The notes: a model not told the origin generated them from the letters alone. Counted from the first letter of the stretch, positions 17,025 to 27,768 are shown. The stretch is DNA of 64,000 nucleotides from Haliea sp. (GCA_002692965.1 NZNC01000015.1:248001-312000), one strand, 5' to 3'. A program made the numbers and translations.

Positions 17025-18614
17025 ATGACGGAAGACTCCACGCACGCCGGCTGGTCCCGCCGCCGCCTGCTGCAAGCGGGTTCTGCCGGTGCGCTGGCAC
17101 CGGCGCTGGTACGCAGAGCCTATGGACGCGGCGAGGGGAGACCTCGAGTGGACTGGGGGTCCCAGGTAGGCGATGTGCGATCGGACAGCGCACTCATCTG
17201 GTCGCGCACAGACCGCGATGCGCGTATGCAGCTGCGGTGGTCCACCCGCCCGGACCTGGCGGACGCCGTGCACGGCCCTTGGGTACACGCCCTGCAGGAT
17301 CGCGACCACACGGCAAAACTGCTGCTAAACGGCCTACCGGCCGGCGAGCGTATCTACTATGAGATCGTGTTCACTGACCTGGCAGACCTGAAAACCCACA
17401 GCGAACCCCTGCGCGGGAGCTTCCGCACCGCGCCCGCAAGTGCCGAGCGGAATGTCCGCTTCCTCTGGTCCGGCGACACCGCCGGCCAGGGCTGGGGCAT
17501 CAACCCTGACTTTGGCGGCATGCGTATCTACAACAGTATGCACGCGCTGCAACCGGACTTCTTCATCCACTGTGGGGATACTGTCTACGCCGACAGCCCC
17601 ATCGGAGAAAGCGTGCAGCTGCCTGACGGGACCAGCTGGCGCAACCTGGTCACACCGGAGAAGAGCAAGGTTGCCGAGAGCCTCGACGAATTCCGCGGCC
17701 AGTTTCGCTATAACCTGCTGGATGCGCCCCTGCGGCGCTTCAATGCCGAGGTGCCCATGTATGCCCAGTGGGACGACCACGAGGTCACCAACAACTGGTA
17801 CTGGGAACTGCGCCGGGATAACGACCCGCGCTACCGCGAGGGCTCAGTTGCGCGTCTCGCCGCCCGAGCCATGCGCGCCTTTCAGGAGTACATGCCGGTG
17901 CGCCAACACCCGCTGAATCCGGAGCGCATCCACGACCACTTCAGCCACGGGCCACTACTGGACGTGTTCCGTATCGACCTACGGGCCTGGCGCGGCCCCA
18001 ACAGCGACGAGCAGCCAAGGGAACTGTCGCCGGAGTTTCGCATTCTCGGACAGGCGCAGATGGCTTGGCTGAAACAATCACTGCGACAGTCCACCGCCAC
18101 CTGGAAGGTCATTGCCTCGAGTATGCCCCTGGGCCTGGTTGTCTACGACAACTGGGAACATGCCCGCGGTGCCGAGGCTATCGCTCTACGGGACGGGCCT
18201 GCCGCAGGACGGGAACTGGAAATTGCGGAGCTGCTCACCTTTATTCGCGATGAAAAAATCGCCAATGTGGTATGGCTAACGGCGGACGTGCACTACACTG
18301 CCGCCCACTATTACGATCCGGAAAAAGCGCAGTACCCGCATTTTTCACCCTTCTGGGAATTTGTCAGCGGCCCCCTGAACGCCGGTACCTTCGGACCCAA
18401 TCCCCTGGACAATACCTTCGGCCCCCAGCTGATCTACCGCAAGGCCCCCGAGGACGGTCGCGTCAACCTGTCCCCCCTGGAAGGTATGCAGTTTTTCGGT
18501 CAGGTGGATATAGACACCGAGAGTCGTGCGATGACAGTGACGCTGAAGGACTTGGAGGGAGAGACGCTCTTCACACAGCTATTGCGGCCCGAAGGCGAGA
18601 TGCCAACAACCTGA
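17025..18614 (+). CDS. PhoD-like alkaline phosphatase/phosphodiesterase, Tat-exported
   Basis: A 529-residue PhoD-family metallophosphoesterase. The N-terminal SRRRLLQAGSAGAL is a twin-arginine signal. A small beta domain (about residues 40-135) precedes the catalytic metallophosphatase domain, whose metal ligands lie in LWSGDTAGQG, FFIHCGDTVYAD, QWDDHEVTNNW and VWLTADVHYTAAHYY. PhoD enzymes use Ca and Fe and release phosphate from phosphodiesters and monoesters. It starts 9 bases after the TonB receptor, so receptor and phosphatase form a likely scavenging operon. Confidence 0.92.
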   Translation: MTEDSTHAGWSRRRLLQAGSAGALAPALVRRAYGRGEGRPRVDWGSQVGDVRSDSALIWSRTDRDARMQLRWSTRPDLADAVHGPWVHALQDRDHTAKLLLNGLPAGERIYYEIVFTDLADLKTHSEPLRGSFRTAPASAERNVRFLWSGDTAGQGWGINPDFGGMRIYNSMHALQPDFFIHCGDTVYADSPIGESVQLPDGTSWRNLVTPEKSKVAESLDEFRGQFRYNLLDAPLRRFNAEVPMYAQWDDHEVTNNWYWELRRDNDPRYREGSVARLAARAMRAFQEYMPVRQHPLNPERIHDHFSHGPLLDVFRIDLRAWRGPNSDEQPRELSPEFRILGQAQMAWLKQSLRQSTATWKVIASSMPLGLVVYDNWEHARGAEAIALRDGPAAGRELEIAELLTFIRDEKIANVVWLTADVHYTAAHYYDPEKAQYPHFSPFWEFVSGPLNAGTFGPNPLDNTFGPQLIYRKAPEDGRVNLSPLEGMQFFGQVDIDTESRAMTVTLKDLEGETLFTQLLRPEGEMPTT

Positions 18615-18672
18615 GCTGTCTGGTAACCACGACCTGCTCGGAGTTCTCGGCGCCCGCTGCGACGTCAGTTAG

Positions 18673-19011
18673 TCAGGCCCGTTTGGTAAATTCGGACTTG
18701 AGTTTCATCGGCCCGATGCCATCGATCTTGCAGTCGATATTGTGGTCGCCTTCCACCAGGCGGATATTTTTCACCTTGGTGCCGACCTTCACCACCTGAG
18801 AGGAGCCCTTGATCTTGAGGTCCTTGATCACCGTGATGGTATCGCCATCGCTCAGGGGGGTGCCATGGGCGTCCAGCACCTGCAGGGCGTCGTCGTTCGC
18901 GGATTCTTCACCGGGGCGCCACTCGTGGCCGCATTCCGGACAAACCAGCATCTCGCCGTCCTGGTAGGCATAGGGGGACTGGCACTGGGGACAGGGGGGC
19001 AATTCACTCAT
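18673..19011 (-). CDS. yjdM: YjdM family zinc-ribbon protein (formerly PhnA)
   Basis: A 112-residue cytoplasmic protein with an N-terminal zinc ribbon (C7, C10, C24, C27 in PPCPQC and VCPECGHEW) and the conserved C-terminal barrel ([28 protein letters not shown]...). It matches YjdM over its full length. The family was once linked to phosphonate metabolism by name only; its function is not established. It is 17 bases downstream of the deaminase gene, on the same strand. Confidence 0.93.
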   Translation of the reverse strand: MSELPPCPQCQSPYAYQDGEMLVCPECGHEWRPGEESANDDALQVLDAHGTPLSDGDTITVIKDLKIKGSSQVVKVGTKVKNIRLVEGDHNIDCKIDGIGPMKLKSEFTKRA

Positions 19012-19028
19012 GACAGGACTCTCGGCAT

Positions 19029-19613
19029 TTACGGTTCAGGTTCTGCACGCACTGCGCTCAGCCCCTTCCAGTCTTCCAGGTCCAGGGCCGGCTGCTCCGC
19101 GCGGAAGCGAGCATACAGGGCAATGCCCGTGGCGTCTTCAAGGATGTCCACCTGCAGCCCCTGTTCGCGCAGCATAGCCTCGTTACCGGAGGCATTGCTC
19201 ACATCACCAACCACCACGCGGGAAAAGCCGCGCATGTAGAGCAAGGTCGCACACACAGTGCAAGGGCTCAGGGAGGTATACAGGGTGGCACGGCTGAAAT
19301 CCTGGCGCCCGGCGTCGCGAATCGCCGCGGTTTCACCGTGGTTGTAGGGGTGATTTTCCTGCACCAGGGTATTGTGACCCTTGCCGACAATCCAGCCGGT
19401 GTCGTGGCTGACAATCACTGCGCCGATCGGGCAACCACCCTCATGGTAACTTTTTAGCGCGAGCAACACGGCAATGCGCATGAAATCGGCGTCCGTCAGT
19501 CCCCGTGCAAAGCCCTCGTCCATCAGCACCGGCAGGCTGCGGGTAGGTATGTGGGCAATGGCCGTGAGCGCCGCGTCCGTAACGGGCATGCCTTGTGTGA
19601 GCAGTGAGGTCAT
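19029..19613 (-). CDS. Cytidine-deaminase-fold nucleobase deaminase, yeast FCY1-like
   Basis: A 194-residue deaminase. The zinc site is H92-x-E94 (NHGETAA) and C118-x-x-C121 (SLSPCTVCA). The stretch around it ([20 protein letters not shown], then [19 protein letters not shown] and a C-terminal LQVDILED) follows yeast cytosine deaminase FCY1 rather than CodA or TadA. It would convert cytosine or a related base to the keto form in the cytoplasm for pyrimidine salvage. About 35 residues at the N-terminus are extra relative to FCY1. It sits 12 bases before the CaiB gene's stop, same strand. Confidence 0.85.
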   Translation of the reverse strand: MTSLLTQGMPVTDAALTAIAHIPTRSLPVLMDEGFARGLTDADFMRIAVLLALKSYHEGGCPIGAVIVSHDTGWIVGKGHNTLVQENHPYNHGETAAIRDAGRQDFSRATLYTSLSPCTVCATLLYMRGFSRVVVGDVSNASGNEAMLREQGLQVDILEDATGIALYARFRAEQPALDLEDWKGLSAVRAEPEP

Positions 19614-19625
19614 GGCGACAGTTCC

Positions 19626-22064
19626 TTACATGAAGCTGGGGCGATTGCCGATCACGGCAGCCTGCTCCAGCGCGGCGATCTCCGCCTCGTCGAGGCCAAG
19701 CAGGTCCCGAAGGATCTCCCGGTTGTGCTCCCCCAGCAAAGGTGCCGGACGCTTCACCGGCAGGTATTCCCCATCCAGGCGGAAGGGAAAGCTCGGGTAG
19801 TCCAAGTTACCCACCACCGCGTGCCGCAGCCGCTGGAAAAAGCCGGTCTCGCTGAGTTGGGGGTGGCGGTTGAGATCGCGGACGTTGTGCAGGAAGGCGG
19901 CCGGCACACCGTTGTCAGCCAGGCGTTCGGCCAGTTCGGCTGCCGGAAAGCCGGCGCACCAGTCCAACAGCACGGCCTCGATCTCATCCTCGCGGGCACG
20001 GCGTTCGGCGGGCTCCTCGAGTCCGGGGTCCTGCAGCGCCGGTTCCTCCAGAAGCGCCACCAGTGCGCGCCAATGTTGCGGGCGTGACACCGAAACTGCC
20101 AGCCACTCGCCATCGCTACCCTGGAATACACCCTGGGGCGTGGCCTGGGGCATGCGGTTGCCATTGCGCTCGAGCAGTGTCCCATAGGCCGTGTGCTCCA
20201 GCACCTGCTCCGCGGCGATGGCGAGCCCCGCCTCCACCAGGGGTACCTCGACCAGCTGGCCACCGTGGCCCTGGTCACGCAGGCGCAGCGCACCCAGGGT
20301 GGCAAACACCGCGTTCATGCCCCCGAGCGGGTCGACACATCCCCGCGGCACCAGCGGTGAACGGTCCGCATAGCCCGTCAGCCAGGCCAAACCCGAGATC
20401 TGTTCAATAGTCATGGCGAAACCCGTGCGATCGCGCCAGGGGCCCTCCAGGCCAAAGGCCGGCATGCGCACCATGATCGCCTCCGGGTTGAGGGCGTGGA
20501 TCGCCTCCCAGCCCAGACCGAAGTTCTCCATGACGCGCGGCGAGAAATTTTCGATCACGATATCCGCGTCGCGAATCAGGCGGCGGACCAAATCCAGGCC
20601 GGCTTCACTCTCCAGATCCAGTGTCAGGTCGCGCTTGTTGGTATTGGCACCGTGGGTGATGCAGGAGAGTTCCCAGATCGGCCGCTCGTCCGGCGGCATG
20701 CCCGCGGCAAAGCGCATGCCGTCAGGGCGCTGGATCGACTCCACCTTGATCACATCGGCACCGAGCGCGGCGAACAGCGCGCTGGCGAAGGGGCCCGCCC
20801 AGAAGGCCGTGAAATCGACAACGCGCAGGCCTTCCAGGGGGCCGCCTTGCGGGCTGCGGCCCGCTTTTGACGTTTTTGCAGCACCACCTGCTGCCGCAGG
20901 CTCGGCAGCGCGATCATTCCAACCTGGCGACTTATCAAGTTCCGGCGCCGATCCCGGGCCGCGCAAGCTGGCAGCCGAGAAGTGAAAAGGCGGGCGAGGC
21001 TGCCGGAAACCAGCGGGATTTTCCGGGTAGAGGCCCCGCTCATGCATGTGTGCCATGCCCAGTACCTCCCGGCCATTGCCAATGGGGGCGGCGGGAATAC
21101 GTCGGCGGCCGGCCTCCTCGAGAATGCCCGCAACCGTCTGGGAGCGCGTCCAGGCCTCGATTTTCGGACCCACCTGGTCCAGGTTGAGATAGCGCAGGTA
21201 GCTACTGGCCATCTCCGGGTCCTCACCCAGCTCGGGATGACCAATCATGTCGGCGAAGGCCCGCCACTGCTGGGCAGTGATAGTGCAGACACCCGCCCAG
21301 CCGTCCGCCGCGGGCTCGATCGAAGGAATCTCCACCGAGCGCGGTACCGGCACGCCGGGCTCCAGCTGGCTGTGGATGAACTGGTAGGGCTGCAGGCACA
21401 GGAGGAGCGTTTCGAACAGTGACACCTCGGCCCGGTGCCCCTGCCCGGAGCGTTGCCCCGAGAACCAGCTCACCAGCGCGGAGACCGCCGCCATGGTGCC
21501 GCCCAGGTACTCCCCGATCTGGCCACCCGCCCCCAGGGGGGCACGATCGGCGTAACCGCGGTAGGCGGTACTGCCCACCTCTGCCTGTAAGGTGAATTCG
21601 TTTGCCGCGCGAGTGGAAAACGGGCCTTCCGGGCCCCAGTTGGACAGCTCAGTGACAGAGAGATCCGGGCATTCATCCTGCAGACTCCGGAGCCAGTGCT
21701 TTAAATCCGGCTCCGCTTCCCTCAGGTCAATCAAGAGCAGGTCGGCGCCCCGACACAGTGCCCGAAAAGCCTTGCGGCCAGACTCTGACTGCAAGTCCAG
21801 CGCGCGACTCTGCTTGTTGCCATTCAGGTAGTGAAACAGCGCCCCGGTTTCCCCCGCGGCGAGCGGTACCGACTGCCCCAACTCGGCGGACGCCTTCCAG
21901 CGCCGCAGCGGGTCGCCGCCGGGGGGCTCCACCTTGATGACATCGGCACCGGCGTCGGCGAAAAGCTTGCCACTCCAGGCGCCGGCGATGGCGTCGCTAA
22001 GCTCCAGGACACGGATGCCGGCGAGGGGAAACGGTGCGTCGGGTGTTGCAGCTGATGCGGGCAT
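19626..22064 (-). CDS. Tandem two-domain CaiB/BaiF (family III) CoA-transferase
   Basis: An 812-residue fusion of two family III CoA-transferase units: residues about 12-365 (LAGIRVLELSDAIAGAWSGK, GADVIKVEPPGGDPLRRW) and about 400-800 (LEGLRVVDFTAFWAGPFASA, GADVIKVESIQRPDGMR). Members move CoA between carboxylates or racemise 2-methylacyl-CoA. At the position of the catalytic Asp, unit 2 has VDPLGG while unit 1 has GEYLGG, so unit 1 may be inactive or altered; this comes from hand alignment of the two halves. It heads a leftward run with the deaminase and yjdM. The acid substrate is unknown. Confidence 0.9.
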   Translation of the reverse strand: MPASAATPDAPFPLAGIRVLELSDAIAGAWSGKLFADAGADVIKVEPPGGDPLRRWKASAELGQSVPLAAGETGALFHYLNGNKQSRALDLQSESGRKAFRALCRGADLLLIDLREAEPDLKHWLRSLQDECPDLSVTELSNWGPEGPFSTRAANEFTLQAEVGSTAYRGYADRAPLGAGGQIGEYLGGTMAAVSALVSWFSGQRSGQGHRAEVSLFETLLLCLQPYQFIHSQLEPGVPVPRSVEIPSIEPAADGWAGVCTITAQQWRAFADMIGHPELGEDPEMASSYLRYLNLDQVGPKIEAWTRSQTVAGILEEAGRRRIPAAPIGNGREVLGMAHMHERGLYPENPAGFRQPRPPFHFSAASLRGPGSAPELDKSPGWNDRAAEPAAAGGAAKTSKAGRSPQGGPLEGLRVVDFTAFWAGPFASALFAALGADVIKVESIQRPDGMRFAAGMPPDERPIWELSCITHGANTNKRDLTLDLESEAGLDLVRRLIRDADIVIENFSPRVMENFGLGWEAIHALNPEAIMVRMPAFGLEGPWRDRTGFAMTIEQISGLAWLTGYADRSPLVPRGCVDPLGGMNAVFATLGALRLRDQGHGGQLVEVPLVEAGLAIAAEQVLEHTAYGTLLERNGNRMPQATPQGVFQGSDGEWLAVSVSRPQHWRALVALLEEPALQDPGLEEPAERRAREDEIEAVLLDWCAGFPAAELAERLADNGVPAAFLHNVRDLNRHPQLSETGFFQRLRHAVVGNLDYPSFPFRLDGEYLPVKRPAPLLGEHNREILRDLLGLDEAEIAALEQAAVIGNRPSFM

Positions 22065-22085
22065 TATTGTTGTTCCCTGCGCTGG

Positions 22086-22640
22086 TCAGTCGACGTGGTT
22101 GACGGTATTTTTGAAATCCGGGTAGCGGTCAGCGTAACCCTCGCCCGAATGCCACTTTTCCAGTTCAATCCATGCGATCTGGTGATGACGGGCAATATCC
22201 AGTGCCTGCTCCCAGCATTGATAGTCCCCCTCAAGGTACCACCAAAGTAGACGGTCCTTGACCGTATCGGTGGGATTCAGCAAACGAATGGTGCCCACTG
22301 TCGTGTCGATAGTAGCCACCCGCTCGCTGCCAATCATTTCGTGACCGACTGCCAGCGGTGCCGTGGGAAATTCAATAGTCCAATTGCTATCCGGGTGTTC
22401 AAAATATCTGGTCGCTCCTTTCGGAACGAAGCCAATCTTACCCAAGGCAGCCTTGATTTCGCGTCGTCTTTTGTAGGTAAGATCAATGAAATCGAGGTCG
22501 AAAGATCCAAATCGCTCGTCTGTCCAAATGCAGACACAGGAGCCGCCCACCAGTACCACTTCAATACCGTGCGCAGCCAGAGTTTCAACCACTAACGCCG
22601 CCATCTCGGCTCGTTCCAGCTGTTGAAACTGGATAGTCAT
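22086..22640 (-). CDS. Nucleotidyltransferase-fold protein, putative toxin of an HTH/NTase pair
   Basis: A 184-residue protein with the minimal nucleotidyltransferase signature: G32-G33-S34 (VLVGGSCVCIW) and D48/D50 (GSFDLDFIDL), followed by a helix-rich C-terminal half. This resembles AbiEii/MenA-type and MNT-type nucleotidyltransferases, several of which are toxins that modify tRNA. It overlaps the upstream wHTH gene by four bases (ATGA). Its base composition looks less GC-rich than its neighbours, which fits acquisition by transfer. Toxin activity is inferred from fold and pairing, not shown. Confidence 0.7.
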   Translation of the reverse strand: MTIQFQQLERAEMAALVVETLAAHGIEVVLVGGSCVCIWTDERFGSFDLDFIDLTYKRRREIKAALGKIGFVPKGATRYFEHPDSNWTIEFPTAPLAVGHEMIGSERVATIDTTVGTIRLLNPTDTVKDRLLWWYLEGDYQCWEQALDIARHHQIAWIELEKWHSGEGYADRYPDFKNTVNHVD

Positions 22641-22966
22641 AGCGGCTTACCGGTACGCCGGGGGCGTTTGCGCTGTAGCGTCAGTTGCGCTTGTATATCA
22701 GGCGGCAAGTGGGTCAGTGCCTTACCGAGCAGCGCCTCCACTTCATGCTTGAATACGTAGCGCGGATTAAACTCAAAAACACGGGTACGTCCCACTTTCC
22801 GGCTAATCAGCAAGCCATCACGTTCCATGCGTAATAACTGATTCTGGACAGTGCTGACATCCATAGACCAGCAAGCGGCAATTTCTCTTGGGTAACCACC
22901 GCCCCGCGCGGCAAGAAACAGCAACACGCGCTCCGCCCCTTCGCTTCCAACAATGGCTTCAATCAT
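22637..22966 (-). CDS. Winged-helix regulator, putative antitoxin of the HTH/NTase pair
   Basis: A 109-residue ArsR-like winged-helix protein (MIEAIVGSEGAERVLLFLAA, then YPREIAACWSMDVSTVQNQL as recognition region and wing LLISRKVGRTRVFEFN), ending in a basic tail. It begins with ATG at 22966 and its stop overlaps the start of the nucleotidyltransferase gene. The arrangement small wHTH then NTase is common among AbiE-like toxin-antitoxin units, in which the first gene represses the operon. Confidence 0.72.
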   Translation of the reverse strand: MIEAIVGSEGAERVLLFLAARGGGYPREIAACWSMDVSTVQNQLLRMERDGLLISRKVGRTRVFEFNPRYVFKHEVEALLGKALTHLPPDIQAQLTLQRKRPRRTGKPL

Positions 22967-22978
22967 CGCCCACCTGTT

Positions 22979-23016
22979 GACCGAAATTTCCCTTTTTATA
23001 ACCTAAATTATCGGTC
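22979..23016. promoter_or_regulatory. Inverted repeat spanning the promoter region of the HTH/NTase pair
   Basis: GACCGAAATTT (22979-22989) and AAATTATCGGTC (23005-23016) are inverted copies with one extra base in the right arm. They flank an AT-rich core (CCCTTTTTATAACCT) just upstream of the wHTH start at 22966. Position and symmetry suggest an autoregulatory operator. Confidence 0.5.
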
Positions 23017-23058
23017 ATATGAAGCAAAAAAAACCAGCGCTAAATGCGTTTGGCCTCA

Positions 23059-24745
<1,687 letters not shown>

Positions 24746-24753
<8 letters not shown>

Positions 24754-25345
24754 CCAGCTCCACTCCCAGCCCGTCGAGCAGGCTCAGTGCTTCGTAGCGG
24801 GAGAACTTCGCACCTTTTATCTCGTTGTTCAAGACGTCGATGGAGTAGCTGGTGGCATCGGTGAAATCGACATTGCCCAGGTTAGTGCGCATGAACAGGC
24901 TGTGGGTGAAATCACAGCCGGTCATGCAGGATTCCCGGAAGTCACCCTCGCGAAAATCGACATCGTGCAGCTTGCAGTTTTCCAGGACCAGTTCATTCAG
25001 GGTCAGGCCATGAAACGAGGCATCGTTCAGGACGCAGTGCTGGAAGCGCAACTCAAAATCGCTGTGGAAAACCGGCCAGTCGGCGCGGGTAAAGTCGACA
25101 CCCACCAGCTTGGTCTCCTTGAAGCCAACGCCAAACAGCCGGCTACCGGGCAGCTCCACCAGGCTCAGATTGCAGCGCAGGAAATCGCAGTTGATGAACT
25201 TGCAGTTGCGAAAGCGAGCGCCCGAGAAATTGCAGTCTACAAAGCGGCACTCCTCGAACTCGATGTCGTGGTATTCCGCATCGGGCTCATCCAGCTTTTC
25301 GAAGCTGGCCTCGAAGTACTGTTCATTATCGTCAATCGTTTTCAT
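24746..25345 (-). CDS. Pentapeptide-repeat protein, Qnr/McbG-like
   Basis: A 199-residue protein built of A(D/N)LXX-type pentapeptides (for example [20 protein letters not shown] and [20 protein letters not shown]), which fold as a right-handed quadrilateral beta-helix. The end, [20 protein letters not shown], is the C-terminal dimerisation helix seen in Qnr and McbG proteins, which mimic DNA and protect gyrase. A gyrase role is an inference from this tail. It overlaps the TTG start of ilvD, so the two are probably translated from one mRNA although no shared function is obvious. Confidence 0.85.
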
Positions 25346-25401
25346 TCCAACCTGTCAGTCATCAGTATCCGGTAAATGGTATAGCTCGCGGCAAACCTGC
25401 T

Positions 25402-26019
25402 TCAGGACAGAATGACCAGATGGTTGGGCAGCTCGTTGCGTTCGTGCGTCGCCGGCAGGTGTGCTTTCAGAAGTTCACCACAGGCAGCGATACACTCTAG
25501 AAAGCCCTCGCGTGTCCTGCCCTGACGCACATGGGCCGTGAAGTCCGTGACAATGTCTTCCCACACGGTGTTGTCCAGCTGGCTGGCGATGCCCCGATCC
25601 ACCAGGATTTCCACATAGCGCTCCGCCTCGGAAACGAAGATCAGCATGCCCGTGCCGCCCTCCGTGTGGTGGAGGTTCTGCTCCAGGAACTGCCGGCGAG
25701 CAAGGTTGGACGCGCGCCAATAACGCACCTGCCGAGGTATCAATCGGGTACTGATGCCCGGGAGACGGAACAGCAGGCTGAGTGCAATAAACATTCCCCA
25801 CTGCGTCAGCAACAACAAATCGGCACTCAGCCAGCCGCCCACATAATTCGCGCCGCCGGGCAGTAGCAGGGCCAGGATGCCTGCCCAGAGCAGCGGGATA
25901 TAGCTGTAGTTGTCCGCCCGGGCAGCCAGTACGGTAACCAGTTCAGCGTCGGTTTCCCGCTCCACATTCTGGATCGCCGCAGCCACGGCATCCTGATCGT
26001 TCTTGCTGAGTAGTGTCAT
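25402..26019 (-). CDS. TPM-domain membrane protein
   Basis: A 205-residue protein with a split TPM fold: an N-terminal segment (DQDAVAAAIQNVERETDAELV), two membrane helices (about residues 40-85), and a C-terminal TPM half (GTGMLIFVSEAERYVEILVD, GIASQLDNTVWEDIV). TPM domains occur beside LemA proteins in envelope-related operons of unknown function. It is the last gene of the leftward LemA/TPM/TPM set. Confidence 0.85.
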   Translation of the reverse strand: MTLLSKNDQDAVAAAIQNVERETDAELVTVLAARADNYSYIPLLWAGILALLLPGGANYVGGWLSADLLLLTQWGMFIALSLLFRLPGISTRLIPRQVRYWRASNLARRQFLEQNLHHTEGGTGMLIFVSEAERYVEILVDRGIASQLDNTVWEDIVTDFTAHVRQGRTREGFLECIAACGELLKAHLPATHERNELPNHLVILS

Positions 26020-26079
26020 GATTGCCTGTTTCCCATTGTCGCCGGCGAGTGCGTTGGCTTGTTGATTCGATTCGCGATA

Positions 26080-26826
26080 CTACCAGCCACCGGAGGCACC
26101 GCCGCCGCCGAAGCCGCCGCCTCCGCCGCCAAATCCACCGCCCCCAAAGCCGCCGCCACGACCGCCCATGGCACCGCCGAGAAGTGCACCGCCCAGCAGG
26201 GCCGCGCCGCCACGGCCACGACCACCGCCCCCCAGCAGGGAAACGAGCAGCATGATGAGAAAGAACAACCCGACCAGGCCGGGCTTGGGTTTTTCCTGGC
26301 TAGCACGGCCGTCCTGCCCCTGGGGCAGGGCCAGGGGCTTACCGCCGAGCACCTGGATCATGGCAGCGGTACCGTTGACGATACCTGCCGGGAAGTCGCC
26401 CTGACGGAAAGCTGGCGTGATAATGCGATTGATGATCAGCGCCGACTCGGCGTCTGTGAGCCGGCCCTCCAGGCCGTAACCGACTTCAATACGGACCTTG
26501 CGCTCGTCCCTGGCCACGATCAGCAGCGCGCCATTGTCCTCGCCCTTCTGCCCGATGCCCCAGTGTCGGCCAAGCTGGTAGCCAAAATCCTCGATCGGGT
26601 AGCCCTGCAGATCGGGCAGCGTCACCACCACCACCTGTTCCTTGGTGGATTGCTCGTGGGCCTGGAGCATCTGGCCCAGGCGCGCTTCTACGGCCGGCTG
26701 CAACATGTCGGCCCGATCCACTACCCGGCCGGTAAGCTTCGGAAAGTCCGGCGCGGACTGTGCCCACGCGGAGAGAGGAAGCCAGGCCAGCCAGACAACT
26801 AGCGTTGCTCGGAGTGCGATCCTCAT
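26080..26826 (-). CDS. YgcG-type TPM-domain protein with glycine-rich tail
   Basis: A 248-residue exported membrane protein: signal peptide (residues 1 to about 22), TPM domain (about 25-150, VVDRADMLQPAVEARLGQML, YPIEDFGYQLGRHWGIGQKG), a membrane helix (LVGLFFLIMLLVSLLGGG) and a C-terminal run of Gly, Arg, Phe and Ala ending in GGGGASGGW. The gene starts one base inside the LemA stop (TGATG), so it is translationally coupled to lemA. Confidence 0.88.
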   Translation of the reverse strand: MRIALRATLVVWLAWLPLSAWAQSAPDFPKLTGRVVDRADMLQPAVEARLGQMLQAHEQSTKEQVVVVTLPDLQGYPIEDFGYQLGRHWGIGQKGEDNGALLIVARDERKVRIEVGYGLEGRLTDAESALIINRIITPAFRQGDFPAGIVNGTAAMIQVLGGKPLALPQGQDGRASQEKPKPGLVGLFFLIMLLVSLLGGGGRGRGGAALLGGALLGGAMGGRGGGFGGGGFGGGGGGFGGGGASGGW

Positions 26827-27443
26827 CAGAACTCCACGGCGGGTGCATTCTGCGCATTTTCCGTGGTGGCTTCAAAGTTGGCGCGGGGCTCGAGATCGCT
26901 ATATAAAATACCGTGCCAGATACGCCCCGGGAAGGTGCGCAGCTCGGTGTTGTAGCGCTCCACGGCCTGAATGAAATCGCGCCGGGCCACGGCGATGCGA
27001 TTCTCCGTACCCTCCAGCTGCGACTGCAGGGCCAGGAAGTTCTGGTTCGACTTCAGATCGGGGTAGCGCTCGGATACCGCCATCAAACGGCTAAGCGCGC
27101 TGCTCAGCTCACCCTGGGCCTGCTGGAACTGCTGCAGCTTCTCCGGATTGTTGAGGATGCTCTCGTCCACCTGGATAGAAGTCGCTCGGGAGCGCGCCTC
27201 CATCACCGCGGTCAGGGTTTCCTTTTCCTGGGCGGCAAAGCCCTTGACCGTCTCCACCAGATTGGGGATCAGGTCCGCACGGCGCTGGTACTGGTTCTCT
27301 ACCTGCGCCCAGGCGGAAGTCACCTTTTCGTCGTAGGTGGGGATGTTGTTGATGCCGCAGCCGGTGAGCAACAAAAGCAGCGCCAGCAGCGAGGGCAGTT
27401 GCCAGAAGGAGCGCGCATGCGCCGTATTTTGCAGAGTTTCCAT
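26826..27443 (-). CDS. LemA family lipoprotein
   Basis: A 205-residue LemA protein with a lipobox (LLLLLTGC, lipidated C29) and the family core VTSAWAQVENQYQRRADLIP followed by NLVETVKGFAAQEKETLTAV, all-helical. LemA proteins associate with the envelope; their job is not known. It is the first gene of an operon with two TPM-domain genes, a conserved arrangement. Confidence 0.92.
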   Translation of the reverse strand: METLQNTAHARSFWQLPSLLALLLLLTGCGINNIPTYDEKVTSAWAQVENQYQRRADLIPNLVETVKGFAAQEKETLTAVMEARSRATSIQVDESILNNPEKLQQFQQAQGELSSALSRLMAVSERYPDLKSNQNFLALQSQLEGTENRIAVARRDFIQAVERYNTELRTFPGRIWHGILYSDLEPRANFEATTENAQNAPAVEF

Positions 27444-27768
27444 AATGTTCTGTCCTGGGGGAAGGCCGTGCCGGCCATCCTAGCACTTTAGAGACGGATC
27501 AACTCAAGGCATAAGCTTCCCCCTCAAAAGGACAATTCAATATGTTGCTGCCGTCCGCTCCAGATTATCTTTCGCCAGGCTCATTCCAAGAGATTGGACA
27601 GGGGGTGGCAGCTTGGCGTTGAGTAACTCCACCTTGATGCTACCGGGATTGTGGTTGTCGGCTAACATTCCACAAGATGCATTTTTGTTTGAATGCGGGT
27701 CGTGTGCAGGTGATGCGCATTCTGCTATAATAAAAACAGATTTTGTAATAATTATGACAGAAGTGAAT
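27444..27768. other. Intergenic region between lemA and the Xre-RES pair
   Basis: About 325 bases without a supportable gene. The left half should carry the leftward lemA promoter, where TAGGAT at about 27459-27464 on the minus strand is the only visible hint. The right half becomes AT-rich and holds the promoter and possible operator of the Xre-RES operon. No repeat or RNA gene was recognised. Confidence 0.5.
27721..27761 (+). promoter_or_regulatory. Extended -10 promoter and imperfect inverted repeat before the Xre-RES pair
   Basis: TGCTATAAT (27723-27731) is a perfect extended -10. It lies in the left arm of an inverted repeat, TCTGCTATAAT (27721-27731) with ATTATGACAGA (27751-27761), 9 of 11 positions matching. 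Binding of the antitoxin here would block the promoter, the usual autoregulation of such modules. Confidence 0.5.

Noticed and set aside
26085-26240. Repetitive GGN-rich DNA resembling a tandem repeat or CRISPR-like array
   Set aside because: It encodes the glycine-rich tail of the YgcG-type TPM protein and has no regular repeat-spacer structure.
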